Below, in pieces: positions 26,217 to 34,436 of a stretch of 38,308 bases of DNA. The notes under the pieces are model-generated. The model saw nothing but the letters and a program-made list of their open reading frames with translations, was not told where the DNA came from and ran no database searches. Where the stretch lies: positions 1 to 38,308 of the forward strand of contig JAFVFY010000041.1 in assembly GCA_017475265.1 (NCBI GenBank). Reading direction: 5' to 3'. The DNA comes from Prevotella sp. (GTDB lineage: Bacteria; Bacteroidota; Bacteroidia; Bacteroidales; Bacteroidaceae). Numbering within the stretch: the first letter of the stretch is position 1; each line of letters starts with the position of its first letter. A program made the translations under genes and the position numbers.

Positions 26217-26702
26217 TTGGTTTCCGTTCTCTCGATAATCGAGGACACGATGGTCGACGGCCCGGGGTTCCGCACGTCTATCTACTGCGCGGGCTGCCGT
26301 CACCAGTGTGAGGGCTGCCATAACCCGCAGTCCTGGGACTTCAGCGGCGGCCATGCCATGACCACCGACGAGATTATGCGTATCATCGAGGCCGACCCAT
26401 ACGCTAACGTTACCTTTAGCGGTGGCGACCCCATGTACCAGCCCGAAGGATTCGCCGAGTTGGCTCGTGCCATCCGCCAGAGGACGCAGAAGACCATCTG
26501 GTGCTACACTGGCTTCACCTTCGAGCAGCTGTTGCACAACCCCCGTCAGCGTGCCCTGCTGGAACTAATCGACGTGCTCGTGGACGGACCTTTTATGCGT
26601 AGCCTCCGCGACGAGACCCTCCATTTCCGTGGCTCACGCAACCAGCGAATAATAGACGTGCCCCGCTCGTTAGAGCAGGGCGAGGTCGTAGAGTTAAGCT
26701 GA
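26217..26702 (+). CDS. nrdG: Anaerobic ribonucleotide reductase activating protein (radical SAM)
   Basis: 161 residues. The radical-SAM cluster motif is CRHQCEGC (C-x3-C-x2-C, near residue 27), within the family signature DGPGFRTSIYCAGCRHQCEGCHNPQSW. FSGGDPMYQP is the SAM-binding GGE-like motif. NrdG activates the class III reductase NrdD by forming its glycyl radical under anaerobiosis. The only usable start in frame is TTG at 26217, because an in-frame TAA lies 6 bp upstream; a family member would start at this point. No nrdD precedes it, unlike the usual nrdDG pair. Confidence 0.9.
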   Translation: MVSVLSIIEDTMVDGPGFRTSIYCAGCRHQCEGCHNPQSWDFSGGHAMTTDEIMRIIEADPYANVTFSGGDPMYQPEGFAELARAIRQRTQKTIWCYTGFTFEQLLHNPRQRALLELIDVLVDGPFMRSLRDETLHFRGSRNQRIIDVPRSLEQGEVVELS

Positions 26703-26730
26703 CAAACTGCGAAAATTGTTTATGATCAGT

Positions 26731-26821
26731 GATCAGTGGGGACGGTTCTCCGTGATCACTTATTTCTTAATGAGCAAAATCTGAACGAAAAAATGATCAA
26801 GGAGAACCGTCCCCACTGATC
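26731..26821. mobile_element. MITE-like inverted repeat after nrdG
   Basis: 91 bp with 28-bp terminal inverted repeats (26731-26758 and 26794-26821) differing at one position. Each end begins GATCAGTGGGGACGG; a further partial copy CGTCCCCACTGAT follows at 26824. It encodes nothing. Such units are often mobilised in trans or belong to REP-type families. Confidence 0.7.
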
Positions 26822-26938
26822 CGCCGTCCCCACTGATACGGGCAAACCGGGAGGAAGCTACGAGAGGAGTGGGCAGAAGGTTCCTTCTGGGCGGGATGGA
26901 AGTCCGTCCTCGCCGGTTTTTACCTAACGGCACAAGAC

Positions 26939-27001
26939 CTTTTGCCCAGTGGCAAAAGATGTTTTGCCCCTTGGCGCAAGATCTCACGCCAAGGGGCAAA
27001 A
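26939..27001. repeat. Two adjacent hairpins of a TTTTGCC family
   Basis: CTTTTGCC-CAGT-GGCAAAAG (26939-26958), then a perfect 15-bp stem (26962-26976 with 26987-27001; TTTTGCCCCTTGGCG arms, 10-nt loop). Both are downstream of the leftward promoter at 27035-27066. The long stem could also terminate transcription. Confidence 0.75.
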
Positions 27002-27034
27002 ACTTAAATCAGAGAATCATCGGGATTCCGTTTG

Positions 27035-27065
27035 CAAAGTTACAACTTATTTTTTAATATGCAAA
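27035..27065 (-). promoter_or_regulatory. Leftward promoter without an evident gene
   Basis: On the minus strand, TTTG (27062-27065) and TAACTTTG (27035-27042) are separated by exactly 19 bp, an ideal Bacteroidetes promoter. Transcription would run left through the hairpins at 26939-27001 and toward the MITE; no convincing reading frame lies in that path. Confidence 0.6.
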
Positions 27066-27096
27066 ATTTCTGAGCAAAAAAATTCGCGTCTTTCCG

Positions 27097-27207
27097 TTGG
27101 GCTGGATTTGCAATCCAGCCCAAGTGAATATAAGCATTTGTAATGCTGCTCCTTTCAGGACTGCAAGTCCTTATACTCACTTCCGCAGGATTGCAAATCC
27201 TGCGGAA
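27097..27207. repeat. Four consecutive palindromic units
   Basis: Palindromes at 27097-27123 (12-bp arms), 27133-27147 (6-bp), 27157-27171 (6-bp) and 27181-27207 (12-bp). Each has a 3-nt centre of TGC, TGT or GCA. The two long ones contain GGATT-TGC-AATCC or its complement. They fill the gap before the outer-membrane protein's stop codon; same family as inside the GH53 gene and the terminal lipoprotein gene. Confidence 0.85.
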
Positions 27208-27245
27208 CGGGGTTCTTCTGCCGCAAAAACTGGCGGAACGGGAAA

Positions 27246-28016
27246 CTAAAGCGAGAAGCGGTAGCCAATCGTCAGCTGTAGCATGTTGTCGCGGGCGTCG
27301 TCACGCCATACACTTACTCTGCTCTGAGTCATTATTAACGCCGTAGACTGTTCTCTTCTCTCCGTCCACTGGTTGCCCTTCAGGCTGAAGTGGTAGCGCA
27401 GGTCAGCCATCCAGCGGCGGTATTCGTAGGTGATGCCCACAGGCACGTACCAGTGTACACGCTCGAAGTCGTACTCTACTGTGCCCTTCTGTTGAAGGGA
27501 CATCATAACCGGCGAGTTGTAGTTGTACTCCCACTCCGCCGTGTTGCCGTGCAGCGTCAGGCCAAGCTGTATGCCGGAACGCAAGCTCAAGCCGTCCCAA
27601 ACCCTCACACCCAGCAGCAACGGAAACCATGCGCGGCCGGCGGCTACCGTGCCCCGGCTGTAGTCTGGCTCCGCATTGATGTAAGCAATGATGTCCGTGT
27701 CGCCGCCCCGCGCCATAGAACCTGAGAGAGGCTCTAACGTGGCAAAGCGTTGCAGCGCGTAGTCCACGCCTACCGACAGGCTCACCCGCGGCACCACCTC
27801 GCAGCCCAGCTCCACGCCGGCCGTCAGCCCCGGCCGTTTGTCCATCGTCAGCGTCTCTCCGGGCGAGTGGTAGATGTCATAGCGCGCAAACCAGAGGTTC
27901 GCACCCACATGGGGAGTCACGCTCCAGCGGCTTTCCTTCTTCACTTCTCCTTCCTGCGCCCTTCCCACGGCAACTGCCAGCAGGAACAGGGCTAGTAAAA
28001 ACATTCGTCTTTTCAT
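27246..28016 (-). CDS. Outer-membrane beta-barrel protein
   Basis: 256 residues with a signal peptide (MKRRMFLLALFLLAVAVGRAQ). The body alternates amphipathic strands, for example VTPHVGANLWFARYD, LSVGVDYALQRF, LSLRSGIQLGLTLHGN, WYVPVGITYEYRRW and NMLQLTIGYRFSL, ending in a C-terminal aromatic-containing strand as in outer-membrane proteins assembled by BamA. It resembles the porin-like/PorT outer-membrane barrels of Bacteroidetes, with about 8-10 strands. No specific function is indicated. It has its own promoter with a leader of about 120 nt. Confidence 0.75.
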   Translation of the reverse strand: MKRRMFLLALFLLAVAVGRAQEGEVKKESRWSVTPHVGANLWFARYDIYHSPGETLTMDKRPGLTAGVELGCEVVPRVSLSVGVDYALQRFATLEPLSGSMARGGDTDIIAYINAEPDYSRGTVAAGRAWFPLLLGVRVWDGLSLRSGIQLGLTLHGNTAEWEYNYNSPVMMSLQQKGTVEYDFERVHWYVPVGITYEYRRWMADLRYHFSLKGNQWTERREQSTALIMTQSRVSVWRDDARDNMLQLTIGYRFSL

Positions 28017-28140
28017 AAATGTTTTTTCATAAATGATTAATTATCTAAATGCTTAGGGGTGTCATTCTATGTTTCTTTCACCCTCAGACGATATCAATTC
28101 TTTTAGTAGTGCTATGAATAACACGAAGAAACTGGAGGAC

Positions 28141-28148
28141 CAAAGATA
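28141..28148 (-). promoter_or_regulatory. -7 box of the outer-membrane protein gene
   Basis: TATCTTTG on the minus strand, 125 bp upstream of the ATG at 28016. No other TAnnTTTG is closer. The 277-bp gap 28017-28293 holds this box and a C-rich palindromic remnant near 28217-28245, but no convincing gene. Confidence 0.45.
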
Positions 28149-28293
28149 ATAGCCAAGCATTTTTTCTCCGATTACTCATGAGCTTGTTGCTACTTTCTCA
28201 TTGACAAGAAGTTGGAACCCCTCTCCCCACCCCTTGAAGGGAGGAGATTGGCTGTGCGATCTTTTTTGGCAGTATGGACTTTTCGGAGTAGAC

Positions 28294-28929
28294 TCATATA
28301 TCAAATTTTTCAGGTATTACAAAATTCTCAAAGGTTATACAGTCTATCTTGAAAGAACAATCTACAGACAATACGACACGTGTTCCCATCAATTTCATCA
28401 CCTTCATGTCAAATACGTGTGGTGGACTCTGCCTGCACAATATCTCTAATGAGTCTTTATCCAAAAACCTACACAGTCGTAGTTGTGACCTATCGGCAAG
28501 GCTAAGATTATTTCTCTTACTCTTTGTCGCTTCTATAACAGGATTGTTTCGCGCGTCTATGTCACATATTCGATAGAGACACACGGAATCCCTTTCGTTA
28601 GCTATCCATGCGAGACTCATCAAAGTCCAGGGCTTGGTGGTTAATCCGACTATAGGCTCAATAAATACTATAGTGTCGCCTGCCAAGGCATTATTAGAGA
28701 GGAAATGTAAAAAGTTTTTGTTGCGCTTTGCTTCTCTAAGCTGTCCAATTACGTCAGAAACAAAAGGCGCAGTTTTTAATTGCACAGCCATCATGGAGTC
28801 TGAAATTACATTCCAATCAGATTGAACGGTTGATGTACTATCTTTAACAGATTGCAATTCAAAGCCAGATGATAATGACAACGATGCAATAACAATTAGT
28901 ATCAAAAAGGATAATATGAATCTCTCCAT
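28294..28929 (-). CDS. Exported protein of unknown function
   Basis: 211 residues with an N-terminal hydrophobic segment (MERFILSFLILIVIASLSLSSG) that reads as a signal peptide or anchor. The remainder is soluble-looking, with two Cys-containing segments (CLYRICDIDA and LCRFLDKDSLEILC). I recognise no family. It is AT-richer than the flanking chromosomal genes, suggesting a recently acquired pair together with the gene 15 bp upstream, with which it is probably co-transcribed. Confidence 0.6.
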   Translation of the reverse strand: MERFILSFLILIVIASLSLSSGFELQSVKDSTSTVQSDWNVISDSMMAVQLKTAPFVSDVIGQLREAKRNKNFLHFLSNNALAGDTIVFIEPIVGLTTKPWTLMSLAWIANERDSVCLYRICDIDARNNPVIEATKSKRNNLSLADRSQLRLCRFLDKDSLEILCRQSPPHVFDMKVMKLMGTRVVLSVDCSFKIDCITFENFVIPEKFDI

Positions 28930-28944
28930 AATGTCATAGGTTGC

Positions 28945-29565
28945 CTAATGATTGTCCTGTGCTGAAATGGTGATTGAGTTAGTATCTGGAATTTCCTTCA
29001 GTATAAAATAGTCATCGCCACTTATTCCACCATAATCAAAATGGTAGCCATTCTGCCATAGAAAATAAGCGATGGTTAATTTCTCACCGTGGGTATAGTC
29101 TTTCCTGAAAACTAATTTTTTATGTTCATCTTCTTTACAATAGAGCAGTCTAAATGAATCATATTCCATCTTTTTGTAAGATTCTGAAATCACACTATCC
29201 AGTTTGAATTTTTCCTCAAAACACGGAAGCTCATACCCATTATCTTCTTTTATATAGAAGTCAGAAAGTAAATTCCCGTTCAACACATCTTTTTTAAATT
29301 CATAATAGTTATTGTAGTCCTTCATGTATTTTAATCTCCATATAGTCTGAATGTTTAATCCATAAATCAGGTATATTAGACCGTCTGTTTTATTCTTAAT
29401 GAAAAACTGGTATTCTTCGTCGTATAAAGTATCAGTTTCAGGAATTAACCCTACGACAATCTCTTGATTATACTGAGATGTAGCACCTTCCTTTCGGACT
29501 GCAGCACATGCCAGCAAAAGAAAGGAGACAATAATCAAAGTAATGCAAAATCTTATTAATTCCAT
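28945..29565 (-). CDS. Lipoprotein of unknown function
   Basis: 206 residues with a lipoprotein signal (lipobox LLAC, Cys20). The body includes NKTDGLIYLIYGLNIQTIWRLKYMKDYNNYYEF and ends FDYGGISGDDYFILKEIPDT. Tyr- and Asn-rich, AT-rich codon usage; no family recognised. It is the first gene of a two-gene leftward unit, and a promoter with both -33 and -7 elements lies 127 bp upstream. Both members are exported, so a surface-associated accessory function is likely. Confidence 0.6.
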   Translation of the reverse strand: MELIRFCITLIIVSFLLLACAAVRKEGATSQYNQEIVVGLIPETDTLYDEEYQFFIKNKTDGLIYLIYGLNIQTIWRLKYMKDYNNYYEFKKDVLNGNLLSDFYIKEDNGYELPCFEEKFKLDSVISESYKKMEYDSFRLLYCKEDEHKKLVFRKDYTHGEKLTIAYFLWQNGYHFDYGGISGDDYFILKEIPDTNSITISAQDNH

Positions 29566-29691
29566 ATCGTAACTTTTCCCCAGATATCAGATGGTATTTC
29601 GAATGTATATTTAGTTCTCAAAGGATTTCTTTTTCATAAGTTATTTCTTTTTTCCATAAATAATAACATTATTAAGAGATAATTCGGGGTG

Positions 29692-29723
29692 CAAAATTAC
29701 GCATCTTTTATTCTTACGTCAAA
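29692..29723 (-). promoter_or_regulatory. Leftward promoter of the unknown exported pair
   Basis: TAATTTTG (29692-29699) with TTTG (29720-29723) 20 bp upstream on the minus strand. The -33 element abuts the inverted repeat at 29724-29766. Confidence 0.65.
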
Positions 29724-29766
29724 TAACAGGCCGTAAACTTTGTTAAATATATTTTGCGGCCTGTTA
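29724..29766. promoter_or_regulatory. Inverted repeat between divergent promoters
   Basis: TAACAGGCCG and CGGCCTGTTA, perfect 10-bp arms 23 bp apart, lying between the leftward promoter (29692-29723) and the -7 box of the RND operon (29786-29793). Candidate shared operator; it could also be a hairpin terminator. Confidence 0.45.
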
Positions 29767-29785
29767 CTATAATGTGGAATTTTCG

Positions 29786-29793
29786 TAATTTTG
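29786..29793 (+). promoter_or_regulatory. -7 box of the second RND operon
   Basis: TAATTTTG, 60 bp before the adaptor ATG. No good TTTG at the -33 position, so the promoter may be weak or activator-dependent. Confidence 0.5.
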
Positions 29794-29852
29794 CAGCCTA
29801 TTATATACGTATGCGGAATTAGCAAAATTAATTTTGTAATTATAAAATAGGT

Positions 29853-31034
29853 ATGAAACAGAAAAAGATTCTTCTATCCATTGCCGCCAGTGCGCTCCTC
29901 GTGGGCTGCGGCGGTGGTGGCGGTCGCCCCAACTTTGGCGACAACGAGTATCCTGTGACGACGGTGCAGACAAGCTCGGCTGACATGCAGAGCAGCTACC
30001 CCGCCACCATCTACGGCATCCAGGACGTGGAAATCAGGCCGAAGGTTTCAGGATTCCTCACTCAGATTAACGTAAAGGAGGGGCAGACGGTAAACGCCGG
30101 CCAGGTGCTCTTCGTCATCGACAACGAGACCTACCAGGCCACCGTGCGCCAGATGCAAGCCTCCGTGAACACGGCGCAAACCGCCGTGAACACGGCCAAG
30201 CTGACCTACGAGAACACCAAGCAGCTGCACCAAAACCGCGTGGTGGGCGACTACGAGCTACAGACAGCCGAGAACGCCTACGAGAGCGCGAAGGCCGGGC
30301 TCGCCCAGGCACAGGCCGGACTCGCTAACGCCAAGGAGAACCTCAGCTTCTGCTACGTGAAGAGCCCCGCCAAGGGTGTCGTGGGCACGCTGCCACTCAA
30401 GAAGGGTGCCTTGGTGAACACCAACAGCGTGCTGACCCACGTGGCCGACATCAGCCAGATGGAGGTTTACTTCTCCATGACCGAGAAGGACATGCTCGCA
30501 CTGTCGAAAGCCGAGGGTGGCCTGCGCGGGGCCGTGGATGCCCTGCCCGCCGTGAAACTGTTGCTGGCCGACGGTACGGAATATGGTTATGAGGGCAAGG
30601 TGGTGACCGCCAGCGGCGTCATCGACCAGGCCACAGGCTCGGTGCAGCTGAAGGCACACTTCCCCAACCCCGACCATCTGCTGAAAAGCGGCGGGAGCGG
30701 CTCCATCATCATCCCCCGCACGGAAAGCGAGGCCATCATCATACCGCAGAGCGTCGTAGCAGAGGTGCAGAACAAGAAATTCGTCTATCTGCTGGGTGAC
30801 AGCAACAAGGTGATTTACCACGAGATAAAGGTGGACCCGCAGAACGACGGCAACAACTACATCGTCACCGAGGGGCTCAAGCCTGGCGACAAGTACGTCA
30901 CCAACGGCATCACCAAGCTAACCGACAAGATGGAGATTGTGCCCATCACGCCGGAGCGATACCAGCAGAAAATACAGGAGCAGGCCAAGGCCATGACTGC
31001 CGGCGACATAGTGAATGCGATGCAGAAGAAATAG
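29853..31034 (+). CDS. RND periplasmic adaptor lipoprotein (MFP family)
   Basis: 393 residues with lipobox LVGC (Cys19) followed by a Gly-rich stretch. Lipoyl half-motifs VEIRPKVSGFLTQINVKEGQTV and AGQVLFVIDNETYQATV flank the hairpin helices (about 90-160), then NLSFCYVKSPAKGVVGTLPL and the beta-barrel domain. It is the first gene of a complete tripartite efflux operon; the pump starts 38 bp later. More GC-rich than the unknown pair to its left. Confidence 0.95.
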   Translation: MKQKKILLSIAASALLVGCGGGGGRPNFGDNEYPVTTVQTSSADMQSSYPATIYGIQDVEIRPKVSGFLTQINVKEGQTVNAGQVLFVIDNETYQATVRQMQASVNTAQTAVNTAKLTYENTKQLHQNRVVGDYELQTAENAYESAKAGLAQAQAGLANAKENLSFCYVKSPAKGVVGTLPLKKGALVNTNSVLTHVADISQMEVYFSMTEKDMLALSKAEGGLRGAVDALPAVKLLLADGTEYGYEGKVVTASGVIDQATGSVQLKAHFPNPDHLLKSGGSGSIIIPRTESEAIIIPQSVVAEVQNKKFVYLLGDSNKVIYHEIKVDPQNDGNNYIVTEGLKPGDKYVTNGITKLTDKMEIVPITPERYQQKIQEQAKAMTAGDIVNAMQKK

Positions 31035-31072
31035 TTTACTCACCGACCCCATACTCCCCAACTTCTTAAAAA

Positions 31073-34000
31073 ATGACATTTACCAACTTTATAAAGAGGC
31101 CTGTCCTTTCGACGGTGATTTCCATCCTCATCGTCCTGTTAGGTGTCATCGGACTGGTCTCGCTGCCTATTGAGCAGTACCCCGATATTGCGCCGCCCAC
31201 GGTGGCCGTCTGGACCAGCTATCCCGGCGCCGACGCAGAGACGGTGAAGAACTCCGTCATCACGCCGCTGGAGGAGAGCATCAACGGCGTGGAGGGCATG
31301 GACTACATCTCTTCGACCGCCTCGACAGGCTCGGCACAGATCAGCGTGCTCTTCCGCCAGGGTATGAACCCCGACATGTGTGCCGTCAACGTGCAGAACC
31401 GCGTGCAGCAGGCGCAGGCACTGCTGCCCGCAGAGGTGACGCGCATGGGCGTGACCGTGCAGAAACGACAGACCAGCCAGGTGCTCATGTTCTCCCTCAC
31501 GTCCGTGGACGGGCGCTACGACGACGAGTTCCTCACCAACTACAACAACATCAACATCATCCCCGCCATCAAGCGCATACAGGGCGTGGGTGACGTGCAG
31601 AGCCCCGGTCTGAAGACCTACTCCATGCGCATCTGGCTGAAGCCTGACGTGATGAAGCAGTACGGGCTGATGCCCTCGGACATCAACAACGTGCTGGCCG
31701 AGCAGAACGTGGAGGCCGCCCCGGGCACCTTCGGCGAACAGAGCGACGTGGCCTACGAGTATGCCATGCGCTACACCGGCCGACTGAAGACCGCCGAGGA
31801 GTTTGGCGACATCATCATCCAGAGCAACCCCGACGGAACGACGCTCAAGCTCAAAGAGGTGGCGCGCATAGAGCTGGGCGGACAGCAGTACTCTGTGTCG
31901 ATGAAGAACAACAACCTGCCATCGGTATTAGGCATGGTGCAGCAGATTGCCGGCTCCAACGCCAACGAGATAGCCAAGCAGGTGAAGGCCGAGCTGGAGG
32001 AGCAGGCCAAGCTCTTCCCGCCGGGCATGATATACAAGATTAACTATGACGTGACGGAGTTCCTCTACGCCTCGATCGAGGAGGTGGTATTCACCCTCAT
32101 CTTCACCCTCATCCTGGTGTTCATCGTCATCTACATCTTCCTGCAGGACTGGCGCTCTACGCTCATCCCGCTCATCGCCGTGCCCGTGTCGCTCATCGGT
32201 ACGTTCTTCTTCCTCGAGGTGTTCGGCTTCAGCATCAACCTGCTCACGCTGTCGGCCCTGCTTTTGGCAATTGCCATCGTCGTGGACGATGCCATTGTGG
32301 TGGTCGAGGCCGTACACGCGAAGCTCGACCAGGGCTACAAGTCCACGCTGACGGCCTCCATCGACGCCATGAACGAGATCTCGGGCGCCATCATTTCCAT
32401 CACGCTGGTCATGGCCTCAGTGTTCATCCCCGTGTCGTTCATCGGCGGTACCAGCGGAACATTCTACCGTGAATTCGGCGTGACCATGGCCGTGAGCATC
32501 TTCATCTCGGCCCTCAACGCCCTGACGCTGTCGCCGGCCCTCTGCGCCATCTTCCTGAAGCCGCACGACAAGGATGGGCATGAGAAAAAGATGTCGGTGG
32601 TGGACCGCTTCCATGCCTCGTTCAACACGGCCTACGACGGCATCCTCGGCAAGTACAAGAAGGTCATTGAGAAGTTTGTGCGCCGCCCGGTGCTCATCAT
32701 GGTGGTGGTCATCATCGGCATCGTCGCCCTCGTCGGCTCGCTACTGACCACGAAGACCGGCCTCGTGCCCGACGAGGACACTGGCACCATCTTCTGTACC
32801 ATCTCCATGCCACCCGCAACGTCGGTGGAACGCACCAAGCAGGTCATCAGCGAGGTGGACTCCATCCTCGGGGCCGACCCAGCCATACAGAGCCGCGAGC
32901 AGATACAGGGCTACAACTTCATTGCTGGTTCCGGTTCCGACCAGGCCACGTTCATCATGAAGCTGAAACCGTTCAGCGAGCGACAGAAAGGCTTCTGGTG
33001 GAAACTCTCAGGCCTGTGGGAGGGCGACGGTATCTACCGTTTCTTCCTGAACCCATTAGAGTCGAATGGTGTCATCGCACAGATCTTCATCAAGACGGCC
33101 CACATCAAGGATGCGCAGATACTGGCCTTCTCCCCGCCTATGATTCCGGGCTTCTCGGCCAACAGCGGCGTGTCCATCGTGATGCAAGACCGCACGGGCG
33201 GCTCCTTGGACAAGTTCTTCGGCATCGTCAAGGACTACCTCGCCGAGCTGAACAAGCGGCCAGAGTTCCAGACGGCACAGACATCGTACAACCCTAACTA
33301 CCCGCAATACATGGTTCATGTGGACGTGGCGAAGTGTAAGCAGAGCGGCATATCCCCCGCCACCATACTCTCCACCCTACAGGGCTACTACGGCGGACTC
33401 TACGCCTCTAACTTCAACGCCTACGGCAAGCTGTACCGCGTGATGATACAGGCATCGCCAGAGACGCGCAAGACACTGGAGTCGCTCAATAATATATATG
33501 TACGCACGAACAGCGGCGAGATGGCCCCCATACAGGAGTTCTGCCAGCTGGAGCGCGTTTACGGCCCGTCAAACATCAACCGCTTCAACCTCTTCACCAG
33601 TATCAACGTGACGGCGACAGTGGCCAACGGCTACTCCACCGGTGAGGCCATCAAGGCCGCACAGGAGGTGGCAGCCGAGATGCTGCCCACGGGCTACACC
33701 TACGACTACCAGGGACTGACACGTGAGGAGGCAAAGGCATCGAACTCCACGGGCATCATCTTCCTGCTCTGCCTCATCTTCATCTACCTCATACTCTCCG
33801 CGCAGTACGAGAGCTACATTCTGCCGCTGGCCGTCATTCTCTCCGTGCCCTTCGGACTGGCAGGCTGTTTCCTCTTCACCAACGTCTTCGGACACGCCAA
33901 CGACATCTACATGCAGATCTCGCTCATCATGCTCATAGGCCTACTGGCAAAGAACGCCATCCTCATCGTGCAGTTCGCACTGGAACGCCGACAGACGGGC

Positions 34001-34339
34001 ATGGCCATCTCATGGTCGGCCACGCTCGGAGCAGCCGCACGTCTGAGGCCTATCCTCATGACATCGCTGGCCATGATCATCGGTCTGCTGCCACTGATGT
34101 TCGCATCGGGCGTGGGAAAGAACGGTAACCAGACGCTCGGTGCAGCCGCCGTGGGCGGTATGCTCGTGGGCACGTTGCTCCAAATCTTCGTGGTGCCTAC
34201 GCTGTTCACACTCTTCCAGACACTACAGGAGAAAGTATCGCCCATGAAGTTCGACGACGAAGAGGGTAACGAAGACGTGGCTGCCGAGCTGCAACAGTAT
34301 GCACATTCGACTCCAGTAGATTATACTATAGAGAAATGA
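31073..34339 (+). CDS. RND efflux transporter, HAE1/AcrB type
   Basis: 1088 residues. It begins MTFTNFIKRPVLSTVISIL. TM4 carries LLAIAIVVDDAIVVVEAVHAKL (proton-relay aspartates near residue 405). The C-terminal bundle has LIGLLAKNAILIVQFAL. An extra loop around 640-660 (ERQKGFWWKLSGLWEGDGIYRF) enlarges it compared with the first pump (1032). The acidic tail (DDEEGNEDVAAELQQYAHSTPVDY) is unusual. Same architecture as AcrB/MexB; substrates unknown. The TGA stop lies inside the first unit of the heptad array that follows, so the gene's 3' end is directly joined to that element. Confidence 0.96.
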   Translation: MTFTNFIKRPVLSTVISILIVLLGVIGLVSLPIEQYPDIAPPTVAVWTSYPGADAETVKNSVITPLEESINGVEGMDYISSTASTGSAQISVLFRQGMNPDMCAVNVQNRVQQAQALLPAEVTRMGVTVQKRQTSQVLMFSLTSVDGRYDDEFLTNYNNINIIPAIKRIQGVGDVQSPGLKTYSMRIWLKPDVMKQYGLMPSDINNVLAEQNVEAAPGTFGEQSDVAYEYAMRYTGRLKTAEEFGDIIIQSNPDGTTLKLKEVARIELGGQQYSVSMKNNNLPSVLGMVQQIAGSNANEIAKQVKAELEEQAKLFPPGMIYKINYDVTEFLYASIEEVVFTLIFTLILVFIVIYIFLQDWRSTLIPLIAVPVSLIGTFFFLEVFGFSINLLTLSALLLAIAIVVDDAIVVVEAVHAKLDQGYKSTLTASIDAMNEISGAIISITLVMASVFIPVSFIGGTSGTFYREFGVTMAVSIFISALNALTLSPALCAIFLKPHDKDGHEKKMSVVDRFHASFNTAYDGILGKYKKVIEKFVRRPVLIMVVVIIGIVALVGSLLTTKTGLVPDEDTGTIFCTISMPPATSVERTKQVISEVDSILGADPAIQSREQIQGYNFIAGSGSDQATFIMKLKPFSERQKGFWWKLSGLWEGDGIYRFFLNPLESNGVIAQIFIKTAHIKDAQILAFSPPMIPGFSANSGVSIVMQDRTGGSLDKFFGIVKDYLAELNKRPEFQTAQTSYNPNYPQYMVHVDVAKCKQSGISPATILSTLQGYYGGLYASNFNAYGKLYRVMIQASPETRKTLESLNNIYVRTNSGEMAPIQEFCQLERVYGPSNINRFNLFTSINVTATVANGYSTGEAIKAAQEVAAEMLPTGYTYDYQGLTREEAKASNSTGIIFLLCLIFIYLILSAQYESYILPLAVILSVPFGLAGCFLFTNVFGHANDIYMQISLIMLIGLLAKNAILIVQFALERRQTGMAISWSATLGAAARLRPILMTSLAMIIGLLPLMFASGVGKNGNQTLGAAAVGGMLVGTLLQIFVVPTLFTLFQTLQEKVSPMKFDDEEGNEDVAAELQQYAHSTPVDYTIEK

Positions 34340-34422
34340 CCATAGATAAGTTGACTATAGACTATAGACTTTAGACTATAGACTATAGACTTTAGACTAC
34401 AGACTACAGACTACAGACTTTA
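34338..34422 (+). repeat. Heptad array, left arm, locus 1
   Basis: Ten exact-register 7-bp units (GACTATA, GACTTTA, GACTACA) from 34353 to 34422, preceded by GACCATA at 34338, which overlaps the pump's stop codon, and one 8-bp unit. The array fills the gap up to the GxxExxY gene. Confidence 0.95.
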
Positions 34423-34436
34423 GACTTGTAACTGTT

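Noticed and set aside
26760-26999. 79-codon minus-strand frame downstream of the orphan promoter
   Set aside because: It starts at a TTG within a hairpin and runs through the MITE; composition follows the repeats and not a protein.
28201-28449. Plus-strand frame of 82 codons
   Set aside because: It overlaps the minus-strand exported protein gene for most of its length and starts in a repeat remnant; no family features.
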